From NCBI GenBank assembly GCA_003427395.1, contig BFEA01000450.1, positions 1,157,110 to 1,199,345 of the forward strand: a stretch of 42,236 nucleotides of DNA, given 5' to 3'. The notes under the pieces were generated by a model that was not told the DNA's origin, did no database searches, and worked only from the letters and a program-made list of their open reading frames with translations. A program made the translations under genes and the position numbers. Each line of letters starts with the position of its first letter. Position 1 is the stretch's first letter. Of this stretch, positions 8,221 to 17,854 are shown one piece after another. This DNA comes from Chara braunii (Eukaryota > Streptophyta > Charophyceae > Charales > Characeae).

Positions 8221-10181
8221 TCCCCCTCCCAGCACCCCTCATGCCCTCGCCGGCTCAACGGCTACCGGTTGTGACCGTTCATGGGCCTCACGTGCTTGTG
8301 ACGATCTATCTTCTGATAGGCGCGACTTTCTGCGTGAGTGCACTTGGGGGGTGGAGGGGGTCAAATGGGCCTAAAAGGAAAGTCGCATGAGTGCCCGCAT
8401 TCCTTTTTCCTTTCCTCTCTGTTTTGTGAAAGCTTGGTCCCACGGCGGTTGGTGGTCAAAACGCGCCTTAGCGGGCGCAGGAATAACGGTTGACGCAGCT
8501 TTTCTTTCTTCTTCTTTTGGGAAGTTCGGGCAGGGAACTTTGGCGCGGTCATCGCGCGGGGAAATCTTTTTGAATTTTTGAACTCTTTGGAAAGAATGCA
8601 GGAGACCGCGCGGGCACTCGGAATTAGGACTTTAATTAGACTAGGATTTTGGGGACATTGTATTTTTTTTTGTAATTGTAAGATGCTCCTTACTCGTGCG
8701 CGTTTTGTTGCGCTTTGTCCTGCACTTTATTCCCACCGCACCTTGTTCTGTTCTTGGCGAGTGCGGGCGTAACTGTAATCTTCTCCCTCTTGGCTTCTCT
8801 TCGCGCCAAAACATGCAGCCCCTCCCCTTCGTCTCATTGGCCAGAGTGGTGCATGACTGGATCGATGCGTGGAGAGTGGCTACGTCCCCACCACCGCAGT
8901 CAGGCATGCTGATAGCAGGCACGTCCGTCCTTTCTCTCTCCCTTCGCCTCAGCGTAATCCCGACTATCTCGCGCAAATGCTAATAACTATAAATTTTGCA
9001 AAGCGCGACTAAATCGCTCTCTAATCAAAAACTTGGGAAGGTTAGCGTGGTCAAGAGGATTGGCTAACGAGTATGAGCATACAAGGAGGTGAGTTCAGAG
9101 TTGGGTGATCCGACGAGCCGGTGGCAAGTGTGCGGGGTTGACGTGCGGCCACGACGGACTGTGGAGCACAGGCGAACCCGGCGTGCGTACTCGGGCTAAG
9201 TGGGGTGAGAACTCTAGATGGTTGTGGTTTGGGTTTCCGCCGTTTTTGTTTTTTTAATTGCCGACTTCTACATGATTGTGTGGATCCCTTTTTTTCTTCG
9301 AAGTTTCTCTCGTATCTCTCTCCTTTTATTGATGATGTTATGTGTGATGACTGCGGCCTGATTGTCCCAATTCTTATATGCATACTCCCTGTTTATGTCG
9401 GGAGATTGAATGATTGGGGAACGTGGATGCATGCCTAACAATATTCCACTGGAATCGATGGAAAATAATGAAGTTGGTCGCCCTCGAGTCACCTCGTGAA
9501 CGGATCTTATGTGAATACCCATATACGTTACAACCAGTCAGTAAAACGGTTTGTCACGTATACACGCTCTCGCATAACTCGGCCCCGCTGTGGGAATATT
9601 TTTGCATGGATAGGAACGACAACATTAATGTGAATTTGTGGAATGAAATTCAGTGTCTCTTTTCCATCACGACAACCCTTACTGCCTGGCGGGCTGGTAC
9701 CGAAGCTAAGCGTCGAGAACACAACCTTCGACCGGGACCATCCACGTCACACTCTGAGGTTTATTAATTTCGTAGGCGCATTGTGTTGAGCAACGAGATA
9801 CCAATTACGTTCCTACTGTATGACACATATGGAGCCGTTCTAGGCACAAAAAATGGCCATCCTAAGTACCCAGTCATGAAGGTCGTGAACAGAGAAAACC
9901 CCTTTTTTGTCTGAACCCCTTTGCATTTCTGTCCTTGGAACCTTGACACAAGAGATCCCAGTCCCGACCCGGGACTCCACTCCACTTTCCTAAAATCCTT
10001 GGCACACCCCCTTTTGTGCAACTTCTGGGCCAGCTCCCACCCCGATCAGGAAGTCGTGTTGGGCGTGAGGTTGGGTGTCACATGCTGGAAGACCTCCAAT
10101 GTCTGTGGTCTAGCACGACAGACAACTTCTACACTGGGGCGTTGATGAAATGGGTGCCCTACATGCGTCAGCGATGCTCCG
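8221..10181. other. Long gene-free stretch
   Basis: Mixed-composition DNA with open frames up to about 117 codons on both strands. None shows a domain, a repeated residue pattern or a convincing exon structure. Some of it may be decayed retroelement that can no longer be recognised. Confidence 0.4.
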
Positions 10182-10263
10182 ATCCTAAGAACTGAAAAGA
10201 ACCTTGTGAGGTTCTTTTCAAAACGGACCGTTTTGCCTTGGGAATCCTAATTTTTCTTAGGAT
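10182..10263. repeat. Cloverleaf-like nested inverted repeats
   Basis: Outer arms ATCCTAAGAA (10182-10191) and TTCTTAGGAT (10254-10263) are perfectly complementary. Inside lie a 12-bp stem TGAAAAGAACCT/AGGTTCTTTTCA with a TGTG loop (10193-10220) and a palindrome AAACGG-A-CCGTTT (10221-10233). The outer stem closes a multi-helix junction in 82 bp. I do not know its family; it may be a small foldback element. Confidence 0.75.
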
Positions 10264-10291
10264 GAATCCTTATGCTGTTTTCACTATTTTT

Positions 10292-10450
10292 TTAAACCAC
10301 CAGTACTTGGCCCAGCTATCGGCCGCGGAAAAAAAAAAGAGTAGAAACATTTGTAGTTGGATGAGTTTAGGCACTCATGTAGTAGCCCATACGTTTCCTA
10401 AGATCGTGGCGCGTTAATAGGCACAACTCGAGGAAGTACTGGTGGTTTAA
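10292..10450. mobile_element. MITE with 17-bp perfect TIR TTAAACCACCAGTACTT
   Basis: The left TIR at 10292-10308 is exactly repeated in reverse at 10434-10450. The same termini, slightly changed, bound the 125-bp element at 23833, although the interiors are unrelated. Because the ends are TTAA-like, the target duplication could be TTAA or TA, so the superfamily is undecided. Confidence 0.8.
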
Positions 10451-10645
10451 GGGGAAACTACATGGGAGTCACAAAAATGAGTTATAATTGCACTATGGGC
10501 CAAGATAGAGTTCGAAATTGCAGTTCGGGCAATGTACACAACCAAGCTTTCTGGCCAGGTGGGGTGCTCGGAGTGCAATTGCAAACTGTATCTAGCCCCA
10601 TAGTGCAATTATAACTCGTTGTTGTGACTCTACTGAAGTTACCCC
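10451..10645. mobile_element. Hairpin MITE, 195 bp, about 60-bp TIRs
   Basis: GGGGAAACT at the left matches GGGGTAACT (reverse complement of the right end). The shared stem includes GAGTCACAA, then GAGTTATAATTGCACTATGG and AGATA.AGTT, with few mismatches over about 60 nt. It begins at the base after the 10292 element ends, so the two MITEs abut exactly. No clean target duplication is visible. Confidence 0.85.
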
Positions 10646-10730
10646 TTTTTTTTTTAAGGAATTCGTTTTCAGGAGTAACCTAACCAGTCCATGTTCCTAA
10701 AAAACGAAACTTTTAGGAGTGTCTAACGAG

Positions 10731-10813
10731 ACCCCAAGTCTCACTCGCAGGAATTCATTTCGGGCAATCTACGGTCAGAAGTGAGCAATCCGAACAAGTG
10801 GGGCTTGGCCCCA
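10731..10813. mobile_element. Short GGGGCCAAG-terminated MITE, degenerate
   Basis: The right end, read in reverse, is GGGGCCAAGCCCCACTTG. The left end is GACCCCAAGTCTCACTCG, about 70% matching. The termini belong to the same group as those at 7.1-7.6 kb and 11456. Confidence 0.5.
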
Positions 10814-11251
10814 GGTAGTCCCATGCTACGAATGACCAACCTGGAAGGTCGGTCCGCCCAAGTTCATGCTAAGTTGATGTAATGATAGCACCAATGGGGG
10901 TTGGTTCTAAGGGGTACCAGGGCTAGCGGTGCTTGCTGTCATTGCTTGGAAAGCACGCATTTGGTCTAAAATGTGCCGTAGGATTCATGCTGGCGAAGCA
11001 TTAGGCCCTCCAGAGCTATTCTTTGTGCTAAGGCTGTACGAAGACCCGTGTCCTAAACTGATCCCGGAGAGCACTGGTGCTATTTCATGCCAGGAAAGTA
11101 CAAACCTGGCCGCTATCAAGGCCGCTTTTATGCTTTCCATGCATGAACATAGCAGGCCCCACTTGTGCTAGGCTCATGCTGAACCTGGCGCTTATTCCGC
11201 CCATATTCATGCTCTGCAAGTGTGAGCATAGCACGAGTTTTTCCTACAAGC
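10814..11251. other. Gene-free stretch
   Basis: Contains several loosely similar 'TTCATGCT' words (for example near 10863, 10985 and 11207), suggesting an old short repeat, but nothing codable. Confidence 0.35.
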
Positions 11252-11252
11252 T

Positions 11253-11333
<81 letters not shown>

Positions 11334-11346
11334 TGCGCGCGTGCAT
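11252..11346. repeat. Compound microsatellite (TC)n-(TG)n-(CG/TG)n
   Basis: About 22 TC units are followed by about 16 TG units and a short mixed GC/GT tail. Confidence 0.95.
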
Positions 11347-11455
11347 GTATGGAAGTGCCCTAGAGTGACTTTGCTCTTCGGACTTTTTTTTGTTTTTTCT
11401 TCCCTCTTCTTTTCCTTTTCTTTCTGAAAAGGCGACGGTCTTGATATATCACCCT

Positions 11456-11475
11456 GGGGCCAAGTCCCACTAGCC
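11456..11475. mobile_element. Solo MITE terminus
   Basis: GGGGCCAAGTCCCACTAGCC matches the terminus of the 7.1-7.6 kb MITEs. I could not find the opposite end downstream, so it is either a truncated element or a degraded partner. Confidence 0.5.
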
Positions 11476-11658
11476 AAGAGTTACGCTTCGAGGCTGGGCT
11501 TTCAACGACGGGCGGCCCGGGGTGACTCACGTGAGCCCCCGATTGCAGTGGAGATCGAGCGCTGTCGTGTTTTTGTACAACCCGCCGTTTCCGAAGTCGC
11601 CGACGTCCAGTACCATCTTTTATAAATGTTTTGTTGCTCTTTTAGTTGGCCACATTCG

Positions 11659-11724
11659 TTGGGCGGGAAGCTTCAATTTTATGTTTTTTTGACCCAGGGG
11701 GTGTTTTTGAAGCTTCCCGCCCAA
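11659..11724. repeat. 18-bp perfect inverted repeat
   Basis: TTGGGCGGGAAGCTTCAA at 11659-11676 and its exact reverse complement at 11707-11724 enclose a 30-nt T-rich loop. It may be a tiny foldback MITE; no target duplication is seen. Confidence 0.8.
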
Positions 11725-11810
11725 GTTTTTTCCGGCGAAAGTCGAAGCAAAAAGTTGCAGTATCTGAGCTGATGAGTTCAACATCTGATCCGTGGCCCAT
11801 CGGCCAACCA

Positions 11811-11856
11811 AAAAAAAAAAAAAAAAATTTTTTTTTTATAAATTTTCCCTTTTTTA

Positions 11857-11893
<37 letters not shown>
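11811..11893. repeat. A17/T12 and long T-run
   Basis: Poly-A (11811-11827) runs straight into poly-T, then a short gap and a further poly-T of about 33. The converging A and T runs could be tails of two oppositely oriented retroposons. Confidence 0.8.
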
Positions 11894-11897
<4 letters not shown>

Positions 11898-12015
11898 GCT
11901 AACCAATTCAACCTTTTTTTTTTTTCCCGTCATTTCAGTATTACGGGGAACCCCGTACCAGCCACATCCGTGCTCAAGCCTCCAACAAGGGAACATGCGG
12001 GAGCTGCACCCACCA

Positions 12016-12032
12016 GCAGGTTCGACACCTGC
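12016..12032 (+). other. Isolated tRNA T-arm-like hairpin with exact box B
   Basis: GCAGG-TTCGACA-CCTGC forms a 5-bp stem and 7-nt loop with tRNA T-arm geometry. It contains GGTTCGACACC, a perfect match to the Pol III box B consensus GGTTCGANNCC. I find no D-arm or acceptor stem upstream, so it is probably a SINE or tRNA relic. Confidence 0.5.
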
Positions 12033-12042
12033 TACAGCAGGG

Positions 12043-12420
12043 GGGCGATACCGGCCAGGGGTCAGCCGGTAGCATCAGGACCGAGCTTTGCTTCTTCGAT
12101 GGGCCAGTCACTATGCCTCCCCCTGTGAACATCAGCAGTCTCTGCTCAATGCCACTCGGGGGACCAACGGCATATCTCTATGTGGCGGGCGCCAAGGTAC
12201 ATGAGGCCAATGGCATATCTCTAGGTGGCGGGCACCAAGGTACATGAGGCCAATGGCGATTGAACCGAGGACCTCCTGAATGCCACTTGCATGCCTTAGG
12301 GCCAGATCCCACCACTAGCCCCTATTGTTCATTTCTGACAGTCGATCTTCGTAATCAGGGTGAAAAATGAATAATCCAGGGTAGTGGGATCTGACCCTTA
12401 CCCACTGAGCTAGGCCGCTG
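12043..12420 (-). mobile_element. tRNA-derived SINE, minus strand, interrupted by a MITE
   Basis: Read on the minus strand the element begins GGCCTAGCTCAGTGGGTAA (box A, near 12412-12402). Omitting the insertion 12299-12397, it continues GGCATGCAAGTGGCATTCAG, then a box B (GGTTCAATC, 12266-12258), then the body ATTGGCCTCATGTACC and onwards to GGCTGACCCCTGGCCGGTAT near 12045. The D-arm and T-arm are well formed once the MITE is removed. A 43-bp stretch of the body is duplicated in tandem (12169-12254). A second copy of the family, in the opposite orientation, is at 14171-14577. Confidence 0.8.
12299..12397. mobile_element. Tourist-like MITE nested in the SINE D-loop
   Basis: The TIRs GGGCCAGATCCCACCACTA and (reverse of the right end) GGGTCAGATCCCACTACCC flank a 99-bp element. 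The trinucleotide TTA lies on both sides (12296-12298 and 12398-12400; TAA in SINE orientation). GGG-type TIRs plus a TTA/TAA duplication are hallmarks of PIF/Harbinger MITEs. Removing the element and one TAA restores GTGGGTAAGGC, a normal D-loop sequence. Confidence 0.85.
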
Positions 12421-12525
12421 GATCTTTCATTGCCTTCGGCTTGGTCGATCTTGAACTTGGGTCTGAATTAAACAGTGCATGGGTGTACGGAGTGAGTTGG
12501 CTCTTCCGACTCTTTTGCACTACAC

Positions 12526-12561
12526 TAGAATCCACTTCACTAGAATCCACTTCACTAGACT
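12526..12561. repeat. Short tandem CTAGAATCCACTTCA
   Basis: Two full copies and part of a third, with a period of about 15-16 bp. Confidence 0.7.
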
Positions 12562-12586
12562 CCCCTAGAACACCAACGGCCCTACA

Positions 12587-12598
12587 TAGCTCAGTCGG
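12587..12598 (+). other. Solo box A-like sequence
   Basis: TAGCTCAGTCGG fits a Pol III box A and resembles the SINE heads at 12402 and 14177. The following 60 bp do not give a clear box B, so it is likely a truncated SINE head. Confidence 0.4.
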
Positions 12599-13331
12599 TA
12601 CTCCCATAACGGTTGGAATACAGACCTCAGGGCATTCCGAGGGAACCAGATGAACGCAATTCGCAATTCGTGGAACACTTTCATGATGATATCCTTCGTC
12701 TTTATCTCAAGGCTTGCGTCGCCCTTTTCGAAAAGGGCGAAGTGAATCCACTACAGTAGGATGTGCACAGGTGACAATTCAATCAATTGGCTTAGGCGCC
12801 TCCGCACTACTCAGCAGATCTGCACGACCGAGCATGTCTGTATCTTCCCTGGAAGAAGGTAAGATACGCCCTTGGTGAGTGGTGGGAAAGATAGCTAGCG
12901 GGTCTGCAGCCCCGGCACGAAATGCACACAAGTGCGGCAAGATCCAACCCAAGAAACGACAAGCGGTCTCGTCCCACTACTCGTCAAAAGTACCGGTTCT
13001 CGTTTCTTTTATTTAAGTTTTTCATCTTTTTTATTTTTTTTTTTAAATACAGAAAAGCAGTATATTATTTTTTTCATCTTTTTCCAGTGGAGTTTGAACT
13101 CAGCCAACCCAAGAAACGAGCTGCTAGTGCGGCAGGTCTGTACTTCAACAGTTCTAGCGTGAACCAACTACGGCAGTCGTTTGAGGATAATTTTTCACAT
13201 TAGAACTCAGCCAACTACGGAGTTTGAACTCAGCCAACCCAAGAAACGAGCTACGGCAGTCGTTTGAGGATAATTTTTCACATTAGAAAAGGCAAAAAAA
13301 AGAGAAAAAAAAAGAAAAAAAAAAATAGAAA
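12599..13331. other. Gene-free stretch with a duplicated AACTCAGCCAA segment
   Basis: GAGTTTGAACTCAGCCAACC plus CAAGAAACGAGCT occurs at about 13091 and 13220. The ACGGCAGTCGTTTGAGGATA...CACATTAGAA segment occurs at about 13170 and 13252. It is a short, high-identity local duplication with nothing coding. Confidence 0.6.
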
Positions 13332-13452
13332 GGGCCTCGCTCCACTACTCACCACATGCACAAAAGACAAAAAAAATGCCGACGTATATTTCCATGTTCT
13401 AGCGGAAGATTCAGTCTCGTTCTGCGCATTTGGTGATATTAGAGCGAGGACC
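13332..13452. mobile_element. Hairpin element with GGGCCTCGCTC termini, copy 1
   Basis: The left end GGGCCTCGCTCCACTACTC and the reverse of the right end GGTCCTCGCTCTAATATC define a 121-bp element. The interior contains GTATATTTCCATGTTCTAGC and GGAAGATTCA, which recur in the element at 13543 and in the array at 41.5-42.1 kb. AAA lies on both sides, too simple to be a convincing target duplication. Confidence 0.7.
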
Positions 13453-13542
13453 AAATAAAGCCCCTACGCACGCACGTCCACCTGTCATACCTGGCCTTGA
13501 GCCCTTGAATGCCTGTGGAGATTGATCGGTAAGGCAGATCAG

Positions 13543-13665
13543 GGGTCTCGCTCCACTACTCTCCTATAGGCACAAAAGACAAACAATCTGGTGGTGTATA
13601 GTTCCATGTTCTAGGGGAAGATTCATTCGCATTTTGCACATTTGGAGAGCAGTGGAGCGAGGCCC
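13543..13665. mobile_element. Hairpin element with GGGYCTCGCTCCACT termini, copy 2
   Basis: The left end GGGTCTCGCTCCACTACTCT and the reverse of the right end GGGCCTCGCTCCACTGCTCT match at 18 of 20 positions. The body aligns with copy 1 (CACAAAAGACAAA, then GTTCCATGTTCTAGGGGAAG). The better-preserved TIRs suggest it is younger than copy 1. Confidence 0.8.
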
Positions 13666-13825
13666 TAGGCCTCGCAGCAGGCGGTCCCTCCTTCCTCCGT
13701 ACGGTGAAAGCCACGAAGGGGATCTGCTAACTGTTTACACGGCGGCCATCACACCTAGTGGGGTAAAACGACAAAACCAGAGGAGGACAACGTCCACCAG
13801 TTCATAAGTTCATACGAAGTGAAGG

Positions 13826-14170
13826 TTGAGCACGCGGTCGAGAGTTCGATACCGGCCGTATAGGAGCAGGGGTTGGGTGTACGCTGCCTGGACAAGTCAG
13901 ATGCCCGTCTCTTCTGCAATTTTTCGTCCGTTCCTCTCCCAGATAGATGCCCGTGAAAGTGGAAGTATCAAAACAAGGGTCCCTGCGCGACGGCTGAATG
14001 CTACAGTGAAGCTACACCCTGTGAGTGGGTGATCAACACGTAGGGAGTTCAAATCCTCAAAGTTCAGTAACCCTCTCTCCTCCTCTTTCAGAGAAATTAT
14101 AAACTATCGTGTAGGCCCTTGCAGATCCCACTACGCACCTACTGTTTTCGTAGGGATTATCTGGCATCCA
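13826..14170 (+). other. Region with two isolated box B-like motifs
   Basis: AGTTCGATACC (13843-13853) and AGTTCAAATCC (about 14046-14056) both resemble Pol III box B. Neither has a clear box A 30-60 bp upstream. They may be remnants of tRNA-derived SINEs in this SINE-rich segment. Confidence 0.3.
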
Positions 14171-14577
14171 GAGGCATAGCTCAGTTGGTAAGGCACAGCA
14201 GTGGCATACAGGACGTCTTGGGTTGGCCATTGGCCTCATGTACCTTCCCCGGGATGCTAGACGCCCACCACCTCGAAATATAGTTTCCCGAAGCGCGAGA
14301 CTGTCCCCATAGGGGAGGCGCAGGGATTGGTCCAGTTGGCATGGTCCCTGACGCTACCAGCTGACCCCTGGCCAGTTTCAACCCATTGGCCATTGGCCTC
14401 ATGTACCTTCCTGGGGATTCTAGGCGCCCACCACCTCCAAATAGCCCATTGGTCCCCCGGAGCAGCATTAAGCAGAGACTGCTGATGTTCGTAGGGTCCC
14501 CAGAGTGGGGGCGCAGGGATTGGTCCAGCTGGCATGGTCCCTAACGCTACTGGCTGACCCCTGGCCGGTATCACCGA
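14171..14577 (+). mobile_element. tRNA-derived SINE, plus strand, with duplicated body
   Basis: Box A is TAGCTCAGTTGG at 14177-14188. The head GGCATAGCTCAGTTGGTAAG aligns with the minus-strand SINE at 12.4 kb. Its box B is damaged: GGGTTGGCC replaces the GGTTCAATCGCC of the other copy. The body, beginning CCATTGGCCTCATGTACCTT, occurs twice (14227-14384 and 14390-14577). Both copies end in GCTGACCCCTGGCC. No poly-A or clear target duplication is seen. Confidence 0.75.
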
Positions 14578-15706
14578 CCTGTGACGCAAGAGCTCACCTG
14601 CATGAACTGGCTCGTGCTACCCTTTCTTTTTTCTTGCAGGTTGTACCTATGTTTTGGTGATGCTTTTGGATTTCGATGCAATTCTTCTGGCTTTGGCTTT
14701 GATGGGGTATCGGTGGGTAGCTTGTGTCGCTCAATCCATCTTCGAGTTCTCCTTTTTTTTTGTGACTTTTGGAATTGTCCTCACAATTTGTGTGAATTTT
14801 CCTCTCAGTTAGGATTTAAGAGCACCTTAGCGAGCGCGCTAAAAAAATATTCTGAGCTTTTCTGAGTTCCGGGAAACATGGGCACCCGTCGAATATTGTG
14901 CCGAGTCCTTTTCTTTTTTCCTCCAAATTTTGGAGACGTCCCTGTATGGCCAGTGGAATTTTGGATGGGGATCGTTGGTGCTGTAGTCGGTTCAAAGGTA
15001 ATGATTGGTTGGATGTCTTAGGACAAAAGTTATGAGAGCGAAATATTATGTATCTTTTTTTTCTGTTTTTCGAGTGAAAGTTTCAGGCAAGGCGAAAAGT
15101 CCTTTGAATCCTAATCGTGTACTCTCATCTATTTCTCTCCCTCTCTCCCCCTCTCTTTTATTTTCTTCAATCATCGTCCTTATTTTTTATTACATAAGTC
15201 ATGTATATGTGATGATCCTTCCTTATGCTTTGTCACTTCCTGTAAACCTCGCACATGGCGTGGATTCTTCGGGAGAGTGAATGCACGATTGGCCTAAGGT
15301 CGCTTGATATGACTCTCTCCCTCTCCTTGTGTGAAGTATGAATGTAAAAATCATATATGAGTTTTCCTTTTCTTCAGCTTATGATGAAAATCCCGTTATT
15401 ATGTTCTTTAGCTTTGAAAGTCTAATGATCGCCTAAAGGATAAGTAGTTTTAATGATATGTGTTTGATGATGTTTTCATGCATGGTCTATCAATGAATGC
15501 GTATCATCTTGCTAGGAGCAATAAGTGTATGTATGTTTCGTTACTTCGCCTTTTGAAAAATTGGATGCAATCAGATTCATCCGAGTAGAAGTCTCGAGTT
15601 TCTCTTTATTCAAATGAATGAATGGAAAAATATAGTGAATTTTTCTTTCTTGTTACGTACCTTCGCTTGCACGAGAAGTACAGAGAGTCACATTTTCAAA
15701 AACGTG

Positions 15707-15708
<2 letters not shown>
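14578..15708. other. Gene-free, T-rich stretch
   Basis: No domain or structured RNA recognised. Open frames up to about 94 codons are Phe/Ser/Leu-rich, consistent with T-rich composition. Confidence 0.4.

Positions 15709-15792
<84 letters not shown>
15709..15792. repeat. (TC)42 microsatellite
   Basis: 84 bp of uninterrupted TC, the longest pure dinucleotide tract in the interior of the window. Confidence 0.98.
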
Positions 15793-15796
<4 letters not shown>

Positions 15797-16540
15797 CACA
15801 AGCGATGATGATTTTTGCCTTACCCATTATCATCTCCTTTGTGCATGGGCGAGGATAATTTGACGTAAAGTCTTCCCTTGCCAAACATCTGACACATATT
15901 GATCCGATTTGTCCGTCTACAATCCGTTAAATGACACAGCACATAATGTTGTCTACCCCCCTGTTGTTTTTGGACTCGCTTCCTCCTTCCCTTCTATGAC
16001 CCACGACTACTTTTATTAAAAACTTCTTCCTAAACTCGTTCATTAACTTTCTGGGTAATTATCCTCTCTCTAAGGAAAATCGAGCATGGAATTCATAGCG
16101 TATTGCCTTATTTCCTTCCTGCGGGTTGGTTGTCTTCCAAATTGATGAGACTAAGTTAATTTGTTTTGTAAACAATGGATGCATGCACGATTAATGGTCA
16201 GAAGTCATATGGATGGAGCCCACGGGATCACCTGCGCCCTAAATTCCTAAACATCCTTGCTCACGTTCCTTTTTGTATAACGAGAATAAGACACGTGTGC
16301 AAAGTCGTAACTTAGATCGGTCGCCCTTATCAATTCCATTCCGAAACATAGTGCTCTTGGTATGTTAATTTGGAGTTCGTGATTGTCGACACCATCTTTC
16401 ATCCTTTCTCTATTTTGCTCCCACCACCACTATATTCGATACCGAGAAATTAATATTCCGACGAGTTAGGAGCAGGTTTTTTTGGGACGCGAACCTGAAA
16501 GCGCAAGCAGGTATAATGATCCCTCAATTTTCAAACGTCA
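15793..16540. other. Gene-free stretch
   Basis: Nothing codable. The segment near 16491-16520 (CCTGAAAGCGCAAGCAGGTA then TAATGAT) resembles one near 35240-35266 (CCTGAAAACGCAAGCAGCCG then TAATGAT), indicating a dispersed repeat. Confidence 0.45.
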
Positions 16541-17110
16541 ACTTTGGCGATTTTTCACGCTCAGAAGAGTTGAGAAACACATCTGAAAATTGAAGATCGT
16601 GTAGGTTAGGTCGTGATCTTTCCAGAAAAGTTATTAAAAAAAAAAAAAAGTTTAGATCATGAAACAAATGAGGCACTAATTCGTCACATTTTCTACTTTT
16701 GCCACTTTACAATGTGTGGGTCAACGGGAAAAGTACCATAAATTCCGTGATTTTTCGCGCTCAGTAAAATGTCTCCAAACATTTGAAAATTAAATTGTAG
16801 ATTTTTTTGTGTTTTTTTCAGAAAAACTATTAAAAAAAAAACATGAAATAAATACTGCGCCGATTTGTCTCATTTTCTATTTCTGTCACTCCACGATTTT
16901 TGGGTCAACGAGAAAAGTAACCCAATTTCAGATATTTTTCACATTCAAAGGAATAGGTAAAAAACTATGAAACTTAGTGAATCTGCAGATTTGATTGTGA
17001 TCTCTCAAGAAAAAATATTTATAAAATAAAAATATATATATTTTTTTACCACGAAATAAGTCGTTCGTAGCGTTTTCCATTTTCACCACTCTGTCAGTTC
17101 TCCACATTGT
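16541..17110. repeat. Three-copy diverged tandem repeat, about 180-200 bp
   Basis: Units start near 16541, 16741 and 16921. Each runs: ATTTTTCRCRYTCA, a TGAAAATT-like block, GATTTTTGTG or its variant, CAGAAAAAYTATTAAAA or variant, ATGAAAYAAAT, then TTTCTAYTTYTGYCACT and GGGTCAACGRGAAAAGTA (first two copies). The third copy is the most diverged. It is satellite-like but only three units long. Confidence 0.7.
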
Positions 17111-17426
17111 GCCACCAGTAACCCTCACAAACCTGTATTACCTCTCCCCCAATTTCTCAGCGTTCGATAGAGTGGTGGTTTAACGAGTTGATTATTATCC
17201 TGTGACTGACTGTTGCACCATACTAGCCCTGCACCTCGTGTTTTGACTGCCGATATACCGAATGACAGAGGGAACAGGGGTTCAACTATACGTCACGTGG
17301 AAAAAAAAAATGGCGCAAAAAACAATCAGACCGCATCCCGTTGACACCGATTTTGAGCTTTGCGAGACGCAGCGTCGAACTTTGGTCCATAGTCGAGATA
17401 CGACATATATGCCTGCACCGTTCTGG

Positions 17427-17462
<36 letters not shown>

Positions 17463-17850
17463 GTTACGTGTGTGTTGCACACAACCAAGTTCAAAGGTAT
17501 TTTTGAGATTAGATAGTCGTTGTTATGGAGTTGTAGTCCCTTCGTATTGTTTTCTGTCATTGCTCGTTGTTTCATAACAATAATTGTCTGGGAGATTCTT
17601 GTTCTGACCTGAAACTCAAAACTCACTTTTTCCTAAAATCCTTAACACACCCTCATTATCGTTTTTTGCGGCCCTTACCGCATTTTAGTTACTCCGACCA
17701 AGAAAGCAGTGCACGGCGTGAGGTTGGTATTGGAACCGAGACGTGCATGTTCTTGAGTGAACAACGGACTGGCGAGATTACGGAAGAGAGTGACTTCTTC
17801 TTCTACCCAGTCAACGAGACAAAGTCCGCTTGTCACTTGTAGTCGATGTG
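17111..17850. other. Gene-free stretch with poly-A
   Basis: A 34-base A-run lies at 17427-17460. TCCTAAAATCCTT followed by ...CACACCC near 17630 resembles a segment near 9990-10012, hinting at a dispersed repeat. Part may be the 5' end of the retrotransposon relic that follows. Confidence 0.4.
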
Positions 17851-17854
17851 GTGA

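Noticed and set aside
9414-9767. 117-codon plus-strand ORF
   Set aside because: No recognisable motif; length is within chance expectation for this composition.
14581-14865. 94-codon ORF after the SINE, preceded by a TTTCTTGCAG splice-acceptor-like site
   Set aside because: Phe/Ser/Cys-rich composition reflects T-rich DNA; no partner exon or homology is visible.
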